Shown one piece after another: positions 1 through 9,350 of a stretch of 47,139 nucleotides of DNA (positions within the stretch are counted from its first letter, which is position 1; every line of letters begins with the position of its first letter). The DNA comes from Candidatus Cloacimonadota bacterium (GTDB lineage Bacteria > Cloacimonadota > Cloacimonadia > Cloacimonadales > TCS61), in contig JAUVLU010000020.1 of NCBI GenBank assembly GCA_030600585.1, forward strand, positions 1 to 47,139. The letters are read 5' to 3'. Under the pieces are notes generated by a model. The model was not told the origin of the DNA. It made no database searches and worked only from the letters and a program-made list of their open reading frames with translations. The translations under genes and the position numbers were made by a program.

Positions 1-3000
1 GGAACTGGTGATGTGATCAATCTTGATGATTTCCGTATAAACCAGTCTGTAAACGGCGGCGGATGGGAATATCAACATATCTTCCCAGCTGGTGCTACAG
101 TTGCAGATAGTGATGTTTGGGTTATCTTGAATGACGGTACGGATCCTATACTCTTTGATCCGGCTGATGCTGATGAAATTCTTGCCTATCCAAGTGTTGT
201 TCACCATAACGGTGATGATGCTCGTGGCTTAGAATATTCAGAAGACGGTGGAGTAACCTGGATTCTGATAGATGTTATTGGTGTTCCAACTGAAGATCCG
301 GGTGATGGATGGGATGTAGCAGGTGTAACTGCTGCAACTAAAAACCATACTCTGGTAAGAAAAGAAGAAATAGTTATGGGTAATACCGATTGGGCTGCTT
401 CTGCCGGTACAACTCCGGAAGATTCCGAATGGATCGTTTATGATGAAGATACATTCGAATATCTTGGAGAGCATCCTAGTGGTACTACGCTTAATCCTCC
501 TACAAACCTCTTTGTAACAGAAGAAGGTTATGCAACATGGGAACCTCCAAGCAGCGGAGCAGGAGAATGGATTAGCTGGGATGATGGAGCTAATGCCGGT
601 GCTGTAGGTTTAACAAGTGGTGGAGACTGGGCGATTGCAAGTCGCTGGGATCCTGCTGCTATTGCTCCTTATGACGGCATGTATCTTACATCAGTTAATT
701 TCTTCCCAAAAAGTGCTTCAACGGGTTATGAAATAAAAGTTTGGACTGGTGCTGATGCAACCAATCTTGTTCTTGCTCAAGCAGTACCTACATTTAATGT
801 AGATGAATGGAACGAGATAGTTCTTGATACTCCAATTCTTATAGATGCAGCAGATGAATTCTGGTTTGGAGTTCAAATTCTTGGTCAACCTGTTGGAGAA
901 TATCCTGCAGCTCGTGATGCTGGTCCTGCTGTTGCCTGGTATGGTGATATGATCACTATGGATGGTGTTACATGGGCTCCACTTTCCGGTTACGGTTTAG
1001 ATTATAACTGGAATATCCAAGGATATGTAGAAGCAGTTGATGGTGAAACTTTTGTAATGAATCACAAAAGAGTAATGCCTAATCAAGAAAGAACTGCTAA
1101 ACCAATCATTGATCTTGAAATGAAAAAATTAAGCAGCAGACTCTTTACTAATGTTTCAAATCCAATTAGTAAACATGCTTATGAGAATTTACAACAAAAC
1201 CGCGATCTTCTCGGATACAACGTATATCTCGATGATATGACTACACCCATTACATATACAACTGATCCTGAATGTTTACTTACCGATTATGCAACATTGG
1301 AAAATGGAACTGAATACATCGCCGGTGTTTCTGCTGTTTATGATGAAGGTGAATCTGATCTTATCTATTACACATTTACTTATGTTGAAGGTGTAATTAC
1401 AAATGATTTCTGCGAAGATGCAGAAGTTGTTGGTGAAGTTACAGATTATCTATTTGATACAACAGATGCAACAACAAGTGGATTTGACACACATTCTATC
1501 AATCAGGATCTTTGGTATGTTTATACAGCTACCGGTGATGGTACAATGACTGTTGATGTTTGTGAAAGTCTTTTTGACACAAAACTTGCAGTTTATGGTG
1601 AATGTGATGTTGCAACTGAACTTGGTTACAATGATGATTCATCTTATTGTATTGATTATGCAACTTCTGCCATTGAAGATATTCCTGTAGTTAACGGTGA
1701 GGATTATTATATTCAGGTTGGTGGATTCGGTTCATATTATGGAGAAGGTTATCTTACAATAGTTTTAACTTCAACATTTGTTCCTAATCCTCCTACAAAT
1801 GTGGCAGTAAATCCTGAAATAGCATTATTGACATGGGATCCACCTGTTGGCGCAGAGATATACTTCGATGATTTCGAATCTTACACACTTGGCGGATATC
1901 TTGCAGAGCAATCAGACGAATGGACAACCTGGAGCGGTGCTGTTGGTGGTCCGGAAGATGCATTTATCGTTGATACTCAAGCATTCAGCCCAACACAATC
2001 AGTACTTGTCGAAGGAGCCTCAACTGACCTTGTACACTTGTATGGAGACCTTACGACCGGCATGTATAATTTGGGTATATATATGTATATAGAACCTGGT
2101 TATGGTGGATATTTCAACATTCTCCATGAATTTACAGGAGATAGAAGTAGAGATGACAGACATGAGTGGGCTTTGGAAACATACTTCGCATCCGATGGTA
2201 CAGGTTACATAAATGCGGGTGGAGCTGAAGCTGCAACATTTACCTATCCTACGGGAACTTGGTTCGAATGTTCAGCGATCATAAACCTTGATGACGACTT
2301 GGCAGAATACTACATAGACGGTGTTTATGTTCATGATTGGCAATGGAGTCTGACAGCACTCGGTAATCCTGGATTGTGTCAAATTGGTGCAATGGATATT
2401 TTTGCAGCTGCACCAACAGGCGATTCACCGATGTTCTACTTTGATGATGTTGCTCACTTAGAATTAGTTGATCCTACCGGATACAATGTATATCTTACCA
2501 ATATGGTAACTCCTGTTGCTAATCTTGGTTCTGATATAACTGAATATGAATTTGAAGGATTAACTCCACTTCAAGAATATACAGTCGGTGTTTCTGCAGA
2601 CTATGATGGCGAAGAATCCGAAATTATTCAGGTTACATTCATATATGATCCTCAATTAGATTTCTATCCTCCAACTAACCCGGCAGCAGAAGTAGTAGAT
2701 TACAACGATGTACTTCTTACCTGGGAAGCACCAAGTGGTGCTGCTGAGTGGATGCGATGGGATTCAGGTGAAAACGCAGATGCCATTGGTTTAACTTCCG
2801 GTGGAACATTCTACGTTGCATCTCATTGGGATCCTGCTGATCTTACAGTATATGACGGAGCAACAATATCTAAAATAGAGTACTTCCCCAATGATGTTGG
2901 TGATTATATAATGTATGTCTGGACAGGACCTAATGCCGGTACATTAGTTACTACTGAAGTTGTAACAACACCTACAATTGGAGAATTCCAGGAAATTATT

Positions 3001-4080
3001 CTAAGCACACCTGTTACAATAGATGCTTCTACAGAATTGTGGTTTGGATATGAAGTAACTCATGCTGCTGGAGCATATCCTGCAGGATGTGATGCCGGAC
3101 CAGCTATAGCCGGTTACGGTGATATGATCTCTTTTGATGCTACAGCTTGGGATCCGATGTCAAGTTTAGGTTTAGATTACAACTGGAATCTTGGTGCTTT
3201 CGTTGAAGGAGCAGATGGAGAGGTTGTTGTACTTCGTAAGCCTCATAAAACTATCGGTTCTGTAGAAAAAGCAGTATCCAGAAATTCAGTAATAAACCAT
3301 AATTTATTCAGTTGTGTTCAAACATCACATGTACGTGAGACACGTTCTCTTACTGGATACAATATCTATAAAGATGGTGGAATATATGACTCAGTAGACG
3401 ATGCTACAATTCTCGAATACATCGATACTGCTCAGGATGCAGGTACATACGAATATACGGTAACTGCAGTTTACACAAGTCCTGATGGAGAATCTGTTCA
3501 TACAGATCCTGTAACCGCTACTGTTGTACTTAATCCTCCAACAGATGCTGTTGCACAGTCAATACCTCCAAACATTATGGTTACATGGGTTGCTCCAGCA
3601 AGAGGCATAGATAGTTATACTGTTCTTCGTAATGGAGATGTAGTTGGAGAGGATATCGGTACAACAATGTTTACTGATTTCGATGTTCCAACAGGAGAAT
3701 ACATTTATAATGTAATTGCTGTTTATGATGGCGGCTGGGAATCAGAACTATCTAACGATGCTTATGTAGATCACGTTGATGGTGATGATATACTTAAGCC
3801 GACTGAAACAGCTCTTACAGGCAACTATCCTAATCCATTCAATCCAACAACAACGATCAGTTTCTCACTTAAAGAAGCAGGTAACGTTTCAATTAACATT
3901 TACAATATGAAAGGTCAGCTTGTTAAGACACTTGTAAATGGAGAACTTGATAATGCTTATCATAAAATCGTTTGGGATGGTAAAGACAACAGTGGTAAAA
4001 ACATAGCTAGTGGTGTTTATTTCTACAAGATGAAAGCACAAGATTATAACAGCACTAAGAAAATGATCCTTATGAAATAG
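1..4080 (+). CDS. large modular secreted protein with T9SS sorting domain (5' partial)
   Basis: The reading frame is open from base 1, so the gene starts upstream of the window. A GTG at 13 is only the first possible start codon inside it. Counting from that GTG, a beta-rich module at about residues 180-345 recurs at about 905-1070. Both copies share GLTSGG, WDP, GLDYNWN and the DAGPA motif, which indicates internal duplication. FnIII-like stretches (typically PPTN...V..TW..P) separate the modules. A PPC-like domain lies near 466-590 and a concanavalin-like segment near 616-810. The C-terminus carries NYPNPFNPTTTISF followed by an FlgD/T9SS type-A-like sorting domain ending KKMILMK. From family knowledge, such proteins are exported by Sec, cross the outer membrane by T9SS and are attached or released at the surface. 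No catalytic motif was recognised, so it may be an adhesin or a structural protein. The stop is followed by a strong terminator. Confidence 0.85.
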   Translation, partial: GTGDVINLDDFRINQSVNGGGWEYQHIFPAGATVADSDVWVILNDGTDPILFDPADADEILAYPSVVHHNGDDARGLEYSEDGGVTWILIDVIGVPTEDPGDGWDVAGVTAATKNHTLVRKEEIVMGNTDWAASAGTTPEDSEWIVYDEDTFEYLGEHPSGTTLNPPTNLFVTEEGYATWEPPSSGAGEWISWDDGANAGAVGLTSGGDWAIASRWDPAAIAPYDGMYLTSVNFFPKSASTGYEIKVWTGADATNLVLAQAVPTFNVDEWNEIVLDTPILIDAADEFWFGVQILGQPVGEYPAARDAGPAVAWYGDMITMDGVTWAPLSGYGLDYNWNIQGYVEAVDGETFVMNHKRVMPNQERTAKPIIDLEMKKLSSRLFTNVSNPISKHAYENLQQNRDLLGYNVYLDDMTTPITYTTDPECLLTDYATLENGTEYIAGVSAVYDEGESDLIYYTFTYVEGVITNDFCEDAEVVGEVTDYLFDTTDATTSGFDTHSINQDLWYVYTATGDGTMTVDVCESLFDTKLAVYGECDVATELGYNDDSSYCIDYATSAIEDIPVVNGEDYYIQVGGFGSYYGEGYLTIVLTSTFVPNPPTNVAVNPEIALLTWDPPVGAEIYFDDFESYTLGGYLAEQSDEWTTWSGAVGGPEDAFIVDTQAFSPTQSVLVEGASTDLVHLYGDLTTGMYNLGIYMYIEPGYGGYFNILHEFTGDRSRDDRHEWALETYFASDGTGYINAGGAEAATFTYPTGTWFECSAIINLDDDLAEYYIDGVYVHDWQWSLTALGNPGLCQIGAMDIFAAAPTGDSPMFYFDDVAHLELVDPTGYNVYLTNMVTPVANLGSDITEYEFEGLTPLQEYTVGVSADYDGEESEIIQVTFIYDPQLDFYPPTNPAAEVVDYNDVLLTWEAPSGAAEWMRWDSGENADAIGLTSGGTFYVASHWDPADLTVYDGATISKIEYFPNDVGDYIMYVWTGPNAGTLVTTEVVTTPTIGEFQEIILSTPVTIDASTELWFGYEVTHAAGAYPAGCDAGPAIAGYGDMISFDATAWDPMSSLGLDYNWNLGAFVEGADGEVVVLRKPHKTIGSVEKAVSRNSVINHNLFSCVQTSHVRETRSLTGYNIYKDGGIYDSVDDATILEYIDTAQDAGTYEYTVTAVYTSPDGESVHTDPVTATVVLNPPTDAVAQSIPPNIMVTWVAPARGIDSYTVLRNGDVVGEDIGTTMFTDFDVPTGEYIYNVIAVYDGGWESELSNDAYVDHVDGDDILKPTETALTGNYPNPFNPTTTISFSLKEAGNVSINIYNMKGQLVKTLVNGELDNAYHKIVWDGKDNSGKNIASGVYFYKMKAQDYNSTKKMILMK

Positions 4081-4135
4081 CAGTTAGCTGTTAGAAATTA
4101 GCTGTTAGCAATTAGCAATTAGCAGTTAGAAATTA

Positions 4136-4160
4136 GCCCCGGTTCGCCGGGGCTTTTTTT
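4136..4160 (+). terminator. rho-independent terminator of the large secreted protein gene
   Basis: A perfect 7-bp GC-rich stem (GCCCCGG / CCGGGGC, 4136-4142 and 4147-4153) closes a TTCG tetraloop and is followed by seven T residues. It lies 56 bp after the stop codon. The stretch in between is built of short iterated TTAGCAGTTAGAAAT-like units. Confidence 0.9.
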
Positions 4161-4735
4161 GTACCACGTTCACCTTGAACGTGCTATTCACAATGTGTTA
4201 TCTTGAACGTGTTGTTCACAACGTGTTACTTTTTACTCTCGTTCCCAAAGCCCTCTTTGGGAATGCAATAAATCTCAGCTGGTTACCAATCAGGGGATTG
4301 GTAACCAGAATAATGGTTTACTTCTCCAAGGCGGATAAACTCTGAATGTGTTTGAACGATCGGGGCGATCGTTTTACTTTCACGTTCACTCCTCCAAAGG
4401 CGGATAAACTTTGAACGTGCTATTCACAATGTGTTATCTTGAACGTGTTGTTTTCAACGTGTTATCTTTTACTCTCGTTCCCAAAGCTTTAGGACGTTAA
4501 ATGCGAAGCATATTTAACTGTTCCCTCTTTGGGAATGCAATAAAATCTCAACAGGTTAACAAGTCTTCGTAAACTATGCCTCGAGCAATTATTCTCGTTA
4601 GCAAGTTGAACTTGCTGACGCAATTGTTCAGATAAGTTTCGACTCGTCGTCAGCTTACGAGTCGAAGTATTAAAAAAGATTACCAATCAGGGGATTGGTA
4701 ACCAGAATATAAATTCCATCTTTCAAATAGAGACG
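4161..4735. repeat. tandemly duplicated, nested palindromic repeat array
   Basis: This 755-bp gene-free gap (4081-4835) holds no credible gene. Two related copies (about 4165-4311 and 4381-4707) share the same ordered blocks but differ by discrete insertions that are themselves palindromic. Perfect inverted repeats include 4165-4172/4176-4183, 4242-4250/4255-4263, 4279-4291/4296-4308 (the GGTTACCAATC stem), 4355-4362/4366-4373, 4600-4607/4609-4616 and 4638-4647/4657-4666. The GGTTACCAATC hairpin recurs in part at 4682-4699. This looks like a REP/MITE-type composite. No transposase or RAYT gene is present in the window. Confidence 0.8.
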
Positions 4736-4771
4736 GGAAAAATGGGAATTTTCTTAAATCGGCTTCTTATG

Positions 4772-4806
4772 TTCCTTCTCTTTTGAGAGAAGGAAAGTAG
4801 GATGAG
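4772..4806. repeat. REP-like hairpin (TTCCTTCTC family)
   Basis: A 9-bp perfect inverted repeat (4772-4780 / 4787-4795) is followed by GTAGGATGAG. The arrangement, a C/T-rich stem, its complement and then TAGGGGATGAGG-like bases, is shared with the element at 15986-16022, so the two appear to be members of one dispersed family. It sits just downstream of the comEC stop codon and may form the 3' end of that transcript. Confidence 0.55.
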
Positions 4807-4835
4807 TTAAAAATCTTACGAGTCAAAGCGATGTT

Positions 4836-7187
4836 CTATTTCAAATCGCTATCAATAATATTCTTTTGCGATACGAAAGTTGTGATCTGAGCGCTGTTGC
4901 CGTCCGACACAATTCGGCAGGCACCGTCATAACCGGTTATCATTAAATTAGAACCCATAAATTTATATCTTTCCAAAGTAATTTTATGCGGAAAATTAAA
5001 CCTGTTTTTTTTCGCTGTGGAAATGATTGCATATTGCGGATCAACAGCTTTAATAAAGGCGGGAGAGCTGGCAGTTTTGCTGCCGTGATGTCCAACTTTC
5101 AGCACATCACAATCTAAGAATCCCGAATAATTTTGTATCAGATAATCTTCTCCTTCATGCTCCAGATCACCTGTGAAAAGTACAGATAGATCTCCGTAAT
5201 CTAATCGCACAACAATAGAAAGATTATTGATATTACCACTTTTATAATATTTGTCAGGATGAATGATCTTGAAATTGATCTCATCAAAACAGATATGAGT
5301 GGTATCTGTTACAGTAAAAACGGAACATCCCTCAATCTCAATCTTTTGTGTAATGCTGCTCCATATTTTCCTATTCTGAAATTCATCAGTCGTAATTAAA
5401 TTCTTTACTTCAACGTTATCAAATACACTGAAGACACCGCCATAATGATCATTATGCGCATGAGTTATGAGAACATGATCTATGTTTCTTATTCCGTTCT
5501 TTTGGCAATATGGAAGAGCAGATCTGGTAAAGGAATTCATTCCGGTTTCCGGTGGACCGGTATCGATAAGTATTGTTTCATTCTGAGGTGTTTGCACAAG
5601 AGCAAGATCACCCAATCCGCAATCGAAGAACGTGATGATAAGTTTATTGGAACTTTGCCTTCCCAATAAAATGAAAATACTCAAGAAAATAATGGCAGAA
5701 ATAAGCAGCCATTTGCGTTGTTTAAAAGAACTTTTAAATGCCAAAACCAAAGTTGAAAGTATAAGATAAAGCAGGATCAGATGAATAATCGATATAAAAA
5801 TGAAGTCGTAATGAAAGGGGAGTCCGGCAGAAAAATTAGTCCATTTCTCGAATATCAGCATAATTAAACTGAAGCTGTTTTGAAAAACAGGAATGCAGAA
5901 TCCGGGCAGCAGAATAATGATCAAACTTATGGGCAGGATCATTCCAATAAGCGGAATACCGAGAAGATTGCCGGCAATTCCATTAAATCCGAATTGATGA
6001 AAATTATAGGCTGTGAGCGGTGCGAGGAAGATATTAAGGATGAACGATGTGCAGATGAGTATCAAAATTCCATTCAATATTCGCTTGCCTTTACTGAGTA
6101 ATTCGAGTTCTTCTTTTCTTATTTTCAAAAATCGGAATCTTGGCAGAATATTCAGTAATACAAAAACTGCGAGATATGACATCTGAAGTCCCACTGAGAA
6201 AAGTTGGTTGGGATTTGCCGCAGTTATTATGAGCAGACTGGCAAAGAGTATATTATTGGCGACCGGTTTGCGTTGTAATATTTTTGCCAGAAGATAAATA
6301 ATTATCATAATAGCTGCTCTAGTTACTGACGGAGCCCATAAACAGATCGCCGCATAAACCAGCAGAATGCACATTAAAATTAATCTGCTGATGTTCTTTT
6401 TGGGGATGAACACATTAAGAACAGACAGTATGATAAGGGATAATAATCCAACATGCAATCCGCTCACAGCAAGTAGATGGCTCAAGCCGGCTTTGCACAT
6501 GATCATTCGTTTATCATCGATGTCATCTTTCTCTGCTATCACAATTGCTTTCACAAAACCGGCATATTCTCCAAATCGGTTATTTATCCTACTTCGCAGG
6601 AATTTTCTGATAGAGATCACTGTTTTTTGGAAAATCTCAGTTCTATTCCCGATCTTGCTAACCGGTGATATTGACCAGCCGGAGCCGAATATTCTCTTTG
6701 CATCGAGAAATTCTTTATAATCGAATGAGGCAGGATTTGTAGAACCCGGAAGCTCTTTTATCGCAGCAACAGCAGAAATAATATCTCCGTAATTCAAACA
6801 GTCTGTTCTTGTATAAAATTTTATTTTTCCGGTAACTTTGCTTTCTCTTATCTGATGCAATTCTAATATGAAGTTATAATTTCCATCTTTATGTTTTACT
6901 TCGGAAATTATTCTTCCTTTAATAGGCTGGGTTATATTGGGGTAATTTTCGAGAATTGACTTAATATGATTTTTTGGGAATTCCGATTGGATGTCAAACC
7001 TGAGAATCCCTATTAAAATTATAACAAGGCAAAAACTTATGAAACGAAACTTTGTAGTGAAAGATAGAAGTAACAAAATTGGAATTGCAGCCAATAAAAA
7101 CGTAATTGGTAAAACAGTCTGGCTGGCAATGATTATTCCCAAAATCCAAAAAATTACAGGAATAACCAGCGTTTGATTTTTTTGCAT
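4836..7187 (-). CDS. comEC: ComEC/Rec2-family DNA uptake channel
   Basis: This 783-residue polytopic membrane protein is predicted to carry single-stranded DNA across the inner membrane during natural transformation. It shows an N-terminal membrane pair, an OB-like DUF4131 region, a central competence domain (LLAVSGLHVGLLSL near residue 235, with many hydrophobic segments) and a C-terminal metallo-beta-lactamase domain with the metal motif THAHNDHYGG at about residue 575 and GHHGSKTASS further on. The length is normal for full three-domain ComEC. The start ATG follows the dxr stop by 59 bp, and a terminator-like hairpin lies between the two genes, so it may be transcribed separately. No other competence genes are in the window. 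Confidence 0.9.
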   Translation of the reverse strand: MQKNQTLVIPVIFWILGIIIASQTVLPITFLLAAIPILLLLSFTTKFRFISFCLVIILIGILRFDIQSEFPKNHIKSILENYPNITQPIKGRIISEVKHKDGNYNFILELHQIRESKVTGKIKFYTRTDCLNYGDIISAVAAIKELPGSTNPASFDYKEFLDAKRIFGSGWSISPVSKIGNRTEIFQKTVISIRKFLRSRINNRFGEYAGFVKAIVIAEKDDIDDKRMIMCKAGLSHLLAVSGLHVGLLSLIILSVLNVFIPKKNISRLILMCILLVYAAICLWAPSVTRAAIMIIIYLLAKILQRKPVANNILFASLLIITAANPNQLFSVGLQMSYLAVFVLLNILPRFRFLKIRKEELELLSKGKRILNGILILICTSFILNIFLAPLTAYNFHQFGFNGIAGNLLGIPLIGMILPISLIIILLPGFCIPVFQNSFSLIMLIFEKWTNFSAGLPFHYDFIFISIIHLILLYLILSTLVLAFKSSFKQRKWLLISAIIFLSIFILLGRQSSNKLIITFFDCGLGDLALVQTPQNETILIDTGPPETGMNSFTRSALPYCQKNGIRNIDHVLITHAHNDHYGGVFSVFDNVEVKNLITTDEFQNRKIWSSITQKIEIEGCSVFTVTDTTHICFDEINFKIIHPDKYYKSGNINNLSIVVRLDYGDLSVLFTGDLEHEGEDYLIQNYSGFLDCDVLKVGHHGSKTASSPAFIKAVDPQYAIISTAKKNRFNFPHKITLERYKFMGSNLMITGYDGACRIVSDGNSAQITTFVSQKNIIDSDLK

Positions 7188-7231
7188 ATTTCTATCCTGA
7201 AAATAATTTGTACGAAAATTCAGTGTTTTCT

Positions 7232-7257
7232 AAAAAAATGACCTGATCAGATCAGGT
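7232..7257 (-). terminator. terminator-like hairpin at the dxr stop codon
   Basis: The palindrome ACCTGATC-A-GATCAGGT (7241-7257) overlaps the last codons of dxr. In the minus direction it is followed two bases later by seven T residues (7238-7232), and in the plus direction by TTTTT. It is short and only moderately GC-rich, so termination may be partial. It could attenuate or separate comEC expression. Confidence 0.45.
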
Positions 7258-8398
7258 TTTTGTAATTTTGCTTAGTTTGGGTATATACGTCTTTATTTAT
7301 TTGAATTATCTCTTCAATACTTGGATTTTGGAAATTATGAAATTTACTGATCTGCTTCTCAACAATTCTGCTTATGTATCTAAAACATATTTTTTTATCT
7401 AAGAAAAGATCGATTGCAGCTTCATTGGAAGCGTTTAAAATTGTCGGCAAAATTCCACCTTGAATTCCGGCATTTACAGCAATCTCAAAAAGCGGGTATC
7501 TCTCAATTGACAGCTCTCTGAAGTTCAAGTTAGGAAGATCGAGAATGTTTGTTTTTTGGATTGTTGACTTAATATGCTTTGGATGTGTAAGCGCATATAA
7601 AATTGGAATTTGCATTGTTGGGAAACCTAACTGCGCCAGAATCGAGCCATCTACAAATTCTACAAAAGAATGAATAATTGACTGCGGATGAATTACAGCT
7701 TTGATATCATTATAAGATTTGTGGAACAGCCAGTGTGCTTCGATAACTTCCAGACCTTTATTCATCATTGTTGCAGAATCAATTGTTATTTTTGCGCCCA
7801 TATCCCATGTTGGATGCTTAAGTGTATCTTCCAGTGTGATATTTTCAAATTCATTCAAGGGCAGATCTCTGAATGGTCCGCCTGATGCTGTAATAATAAT
7901 GGAACGTATTTCTTCCGGTGTGGAATTTCCTATTGCCTGCAGAATGGCACTGTGTTCACTATCTACGGGAATTAAGTTTGTTTCAGAATGTTTCAGCATT
8001 TTCATGATCTTATGTCCTGCCATAATTAGTGATTCTTTATTTGCCAGGGCAAGATCTGTACCTTTAGAAATAGTGGTTATAGAAGAACGCAATCCGGCAG
8101 AGCCGGAAATTGCGTTCAAAATAATATCACATTCGACCGATCCAATTCTTCTTTGTAATTCATCTTCACCGAAGTTAAGATCAGAATTTTTTGGAATATC
8201 TGTGATTTTCTGTTCAAGTGCAGAATTGGTAATAACAAGCTCAGGAATATTAAATTCGACAGCAAGCTCAAAAAGTTTGGAATAATTATTATTAGATGAA
8301 GCTAATACAATTTCAAAATCATTCGGATGCTGCCTAACAACATTTACAGCAGAGATTCCAATAGAACCTGTTATTCCAAGAATTGCGATTTTTTTCAT
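7247..8398 (-). CDS. dxr: 1-deoxy-D-xylulose 5-phosphate reductoisomerase
   Basis: Dxr catalyses the NADPH-dependent rearrangement and reduction of DXP to 2-C-methyl-D-erythritol 4-phosphate, the committed step of the MEP isoprenoid pathway, in the cytosol. The 383-residue protein has the dinucleotide-binding GITGSIG at residues 8-14, ALANKESLIMAG, the metal/substrate motif PVDSEHSAI, the flexible-loop motif SGGPFRDL and the HPTWDMGAKITIDSATM block typical of the family. The length is normal. It lies 1 bp downstream of the PorV-like gene. The MEP pathway recurs in this window as ispE at 30227-31081. In other genomes dxr is often followed by the protease gene rseP, but here comEC follows instead. 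Confidence 0.97.
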   Translation of the reverse strand: MKKIAILGITGSIGISAVNVVRQHPNDFEIVLASSNNNYSKLFELAVEFNIPELVITNSALEQKITDIPKNSDLNFGEDELQRRIGSVECDIILNAISGSAGLRSSITTISKGTDLALANKESLIMAGHKIMKMLKHSETNLIPVDSEHSAILQAIGNSTPEEIRSIIITASGGPFRDLPLNEFENITLEDTLKHPTWDMGAKITIDSATMMNKGLEVIEAHWLFHKSYNDIKAVIHPQSIIHSFVEFVDGSILAQLGFPTMQIPILYALTHPKHIKSTIQKTNILDLPNLNFRELSIERYPLFEIAVNAGIQGGILPTILNASNEAAIDLFLDKKICFRYISRIVEKQISKFHNFQNPSIEEIIQINKDVYTQTKQNYKNLI

Positions 8399-8399
8399 A

Positions 8400-9350
8400 C
8401 TATAAATTCAGCCCAACAGAAACTCTGTGTGAATTTTCAAGTTCATTATCATATTCAAAAGAGTAGTTTATATCCCAGTTTTTTATATTGAGCTTTAAAC
8501 CGGAAGTAATATTAGTGAGATCATATCCCATATAAATGTCAACAGCAGGATGAAGATTAACTTCATAACCAAGATGATAATCTAAACTTAGTGGTCCAAG
8601 TGCGATAGAAGAAGACACATCTCTTCCTTCTGCAAATATCTCAGTACGAAGATAAGCGGTAGAATTACACCTGAAAACAGGAAGTATAAAACTATGATTT
8701 ATCTCGGAATCTAACGATGGATTAACTATCTCATGAGTTCCGTTTCCCCAAAGAATCTGGGTGGAAAAAAAATCTCTAAGTTTAACCGCTGCCATTGTCT
8801 TTTCCGATAATATGAAGAATGTGGAAATGTCAGCTCCAAAGCCAACTCCATTTTCATCTGCAAGATTCCGGTATGCAAGTTTAGGCGTGAACCCAATATT
8901 ATATTTACCGAACTTTCTGGATAAACCAAAGTAAATTACAATATCAGAGTTATTTACCGATTTATATTTATAGGGACGATTATCAAAATCTACTTCCAGA
9001 GTATCGTTGGGAACTTTTGTGAGCGGTATATCATCTATTCCAATTCTGGTAAGGACAATGGAAAATTTATTTGTCTTTCCCCAAATAGCAGAAGCTGTAT
9101 CGTATGTAAGAAGTCCAGAATATTCTTCGGCATGCATTAATTCAAATCGGTTTTCCTCTACTAACGAAAGTAAAGCGGAATTCCAATAGGCAATACCGGT
9201 AGAATTTACATCGGTTACTCCACAATTGCCTAAAGCAAAATTTCGTACTCCGGCACCAATTTGGAAAATCTCACCGGCATATTTTGTGGCAGAAAGTTCG
9301 ATTGCCACGAATATTATCATTATCATTATTACTATTTTAATCGTTCTCAT
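8400..9350 (-). CDS. PorV/PorQ-like outer-membrane beta-barrel protein
   Basis: The 316-residue protein has a signal peptide (MRTIKIVIMIMIIFVAIELSA) followed by KYAGEIFQIGAGVRNFALGNCGVT and then TGIAYWNSALLS, the N-terminal signature of the PorV/PorQ (UPF0164-like) family of 14-stranded outer-membrane barrels. Alternating hydrophobic strands run to a final VSVGLNL. Its ATG overlaps the uvrD stop by 4 bp (ATGA), so the two are translationally coupled. PorV proteins act as T9SS shuttle or attachment partners and PorQ supports surface attachment. It is shorter and more divergent than the PorV-like protein at 34683-35696, so the exact role is not assigned. Confidence 0.75.
   Translation of the reverse strand: MRTIKIVIMIMIIFVAIELSATKYAGEIFQIGAGVRNFALGNCGVTDVNSTGIAYWNSALLSLVEENRFELMHAEEYSGLLTYDTASAIWGKTNKFSIVLTRIGIDDIPLTKVPNDTLEVDFDNRPYKYKSVNNSDIVIYFGLSRKFGKYNIGFTPKLAYRNLADENGVGFGADISTFFILSEKTMAAVKLRDFFSTQILWGNGTHEIVNPSLDSEINHSFILPVFRCNSTAYLRTEIFAEGRDVSSSIALGPLSLDYHLGYEVNLHPAVDIYMGYDLTNITSGLKLNIKNWDINYSFEYDNELENSHRVSVGLNL

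Noticed and set aside
4489-4686. 65-codon minus-strand frame in the repeat block
   Set aside because: It is composed of palindromic repeat bases, lacks a family match or a ribosome-binding site, and runs through the inserted modules.
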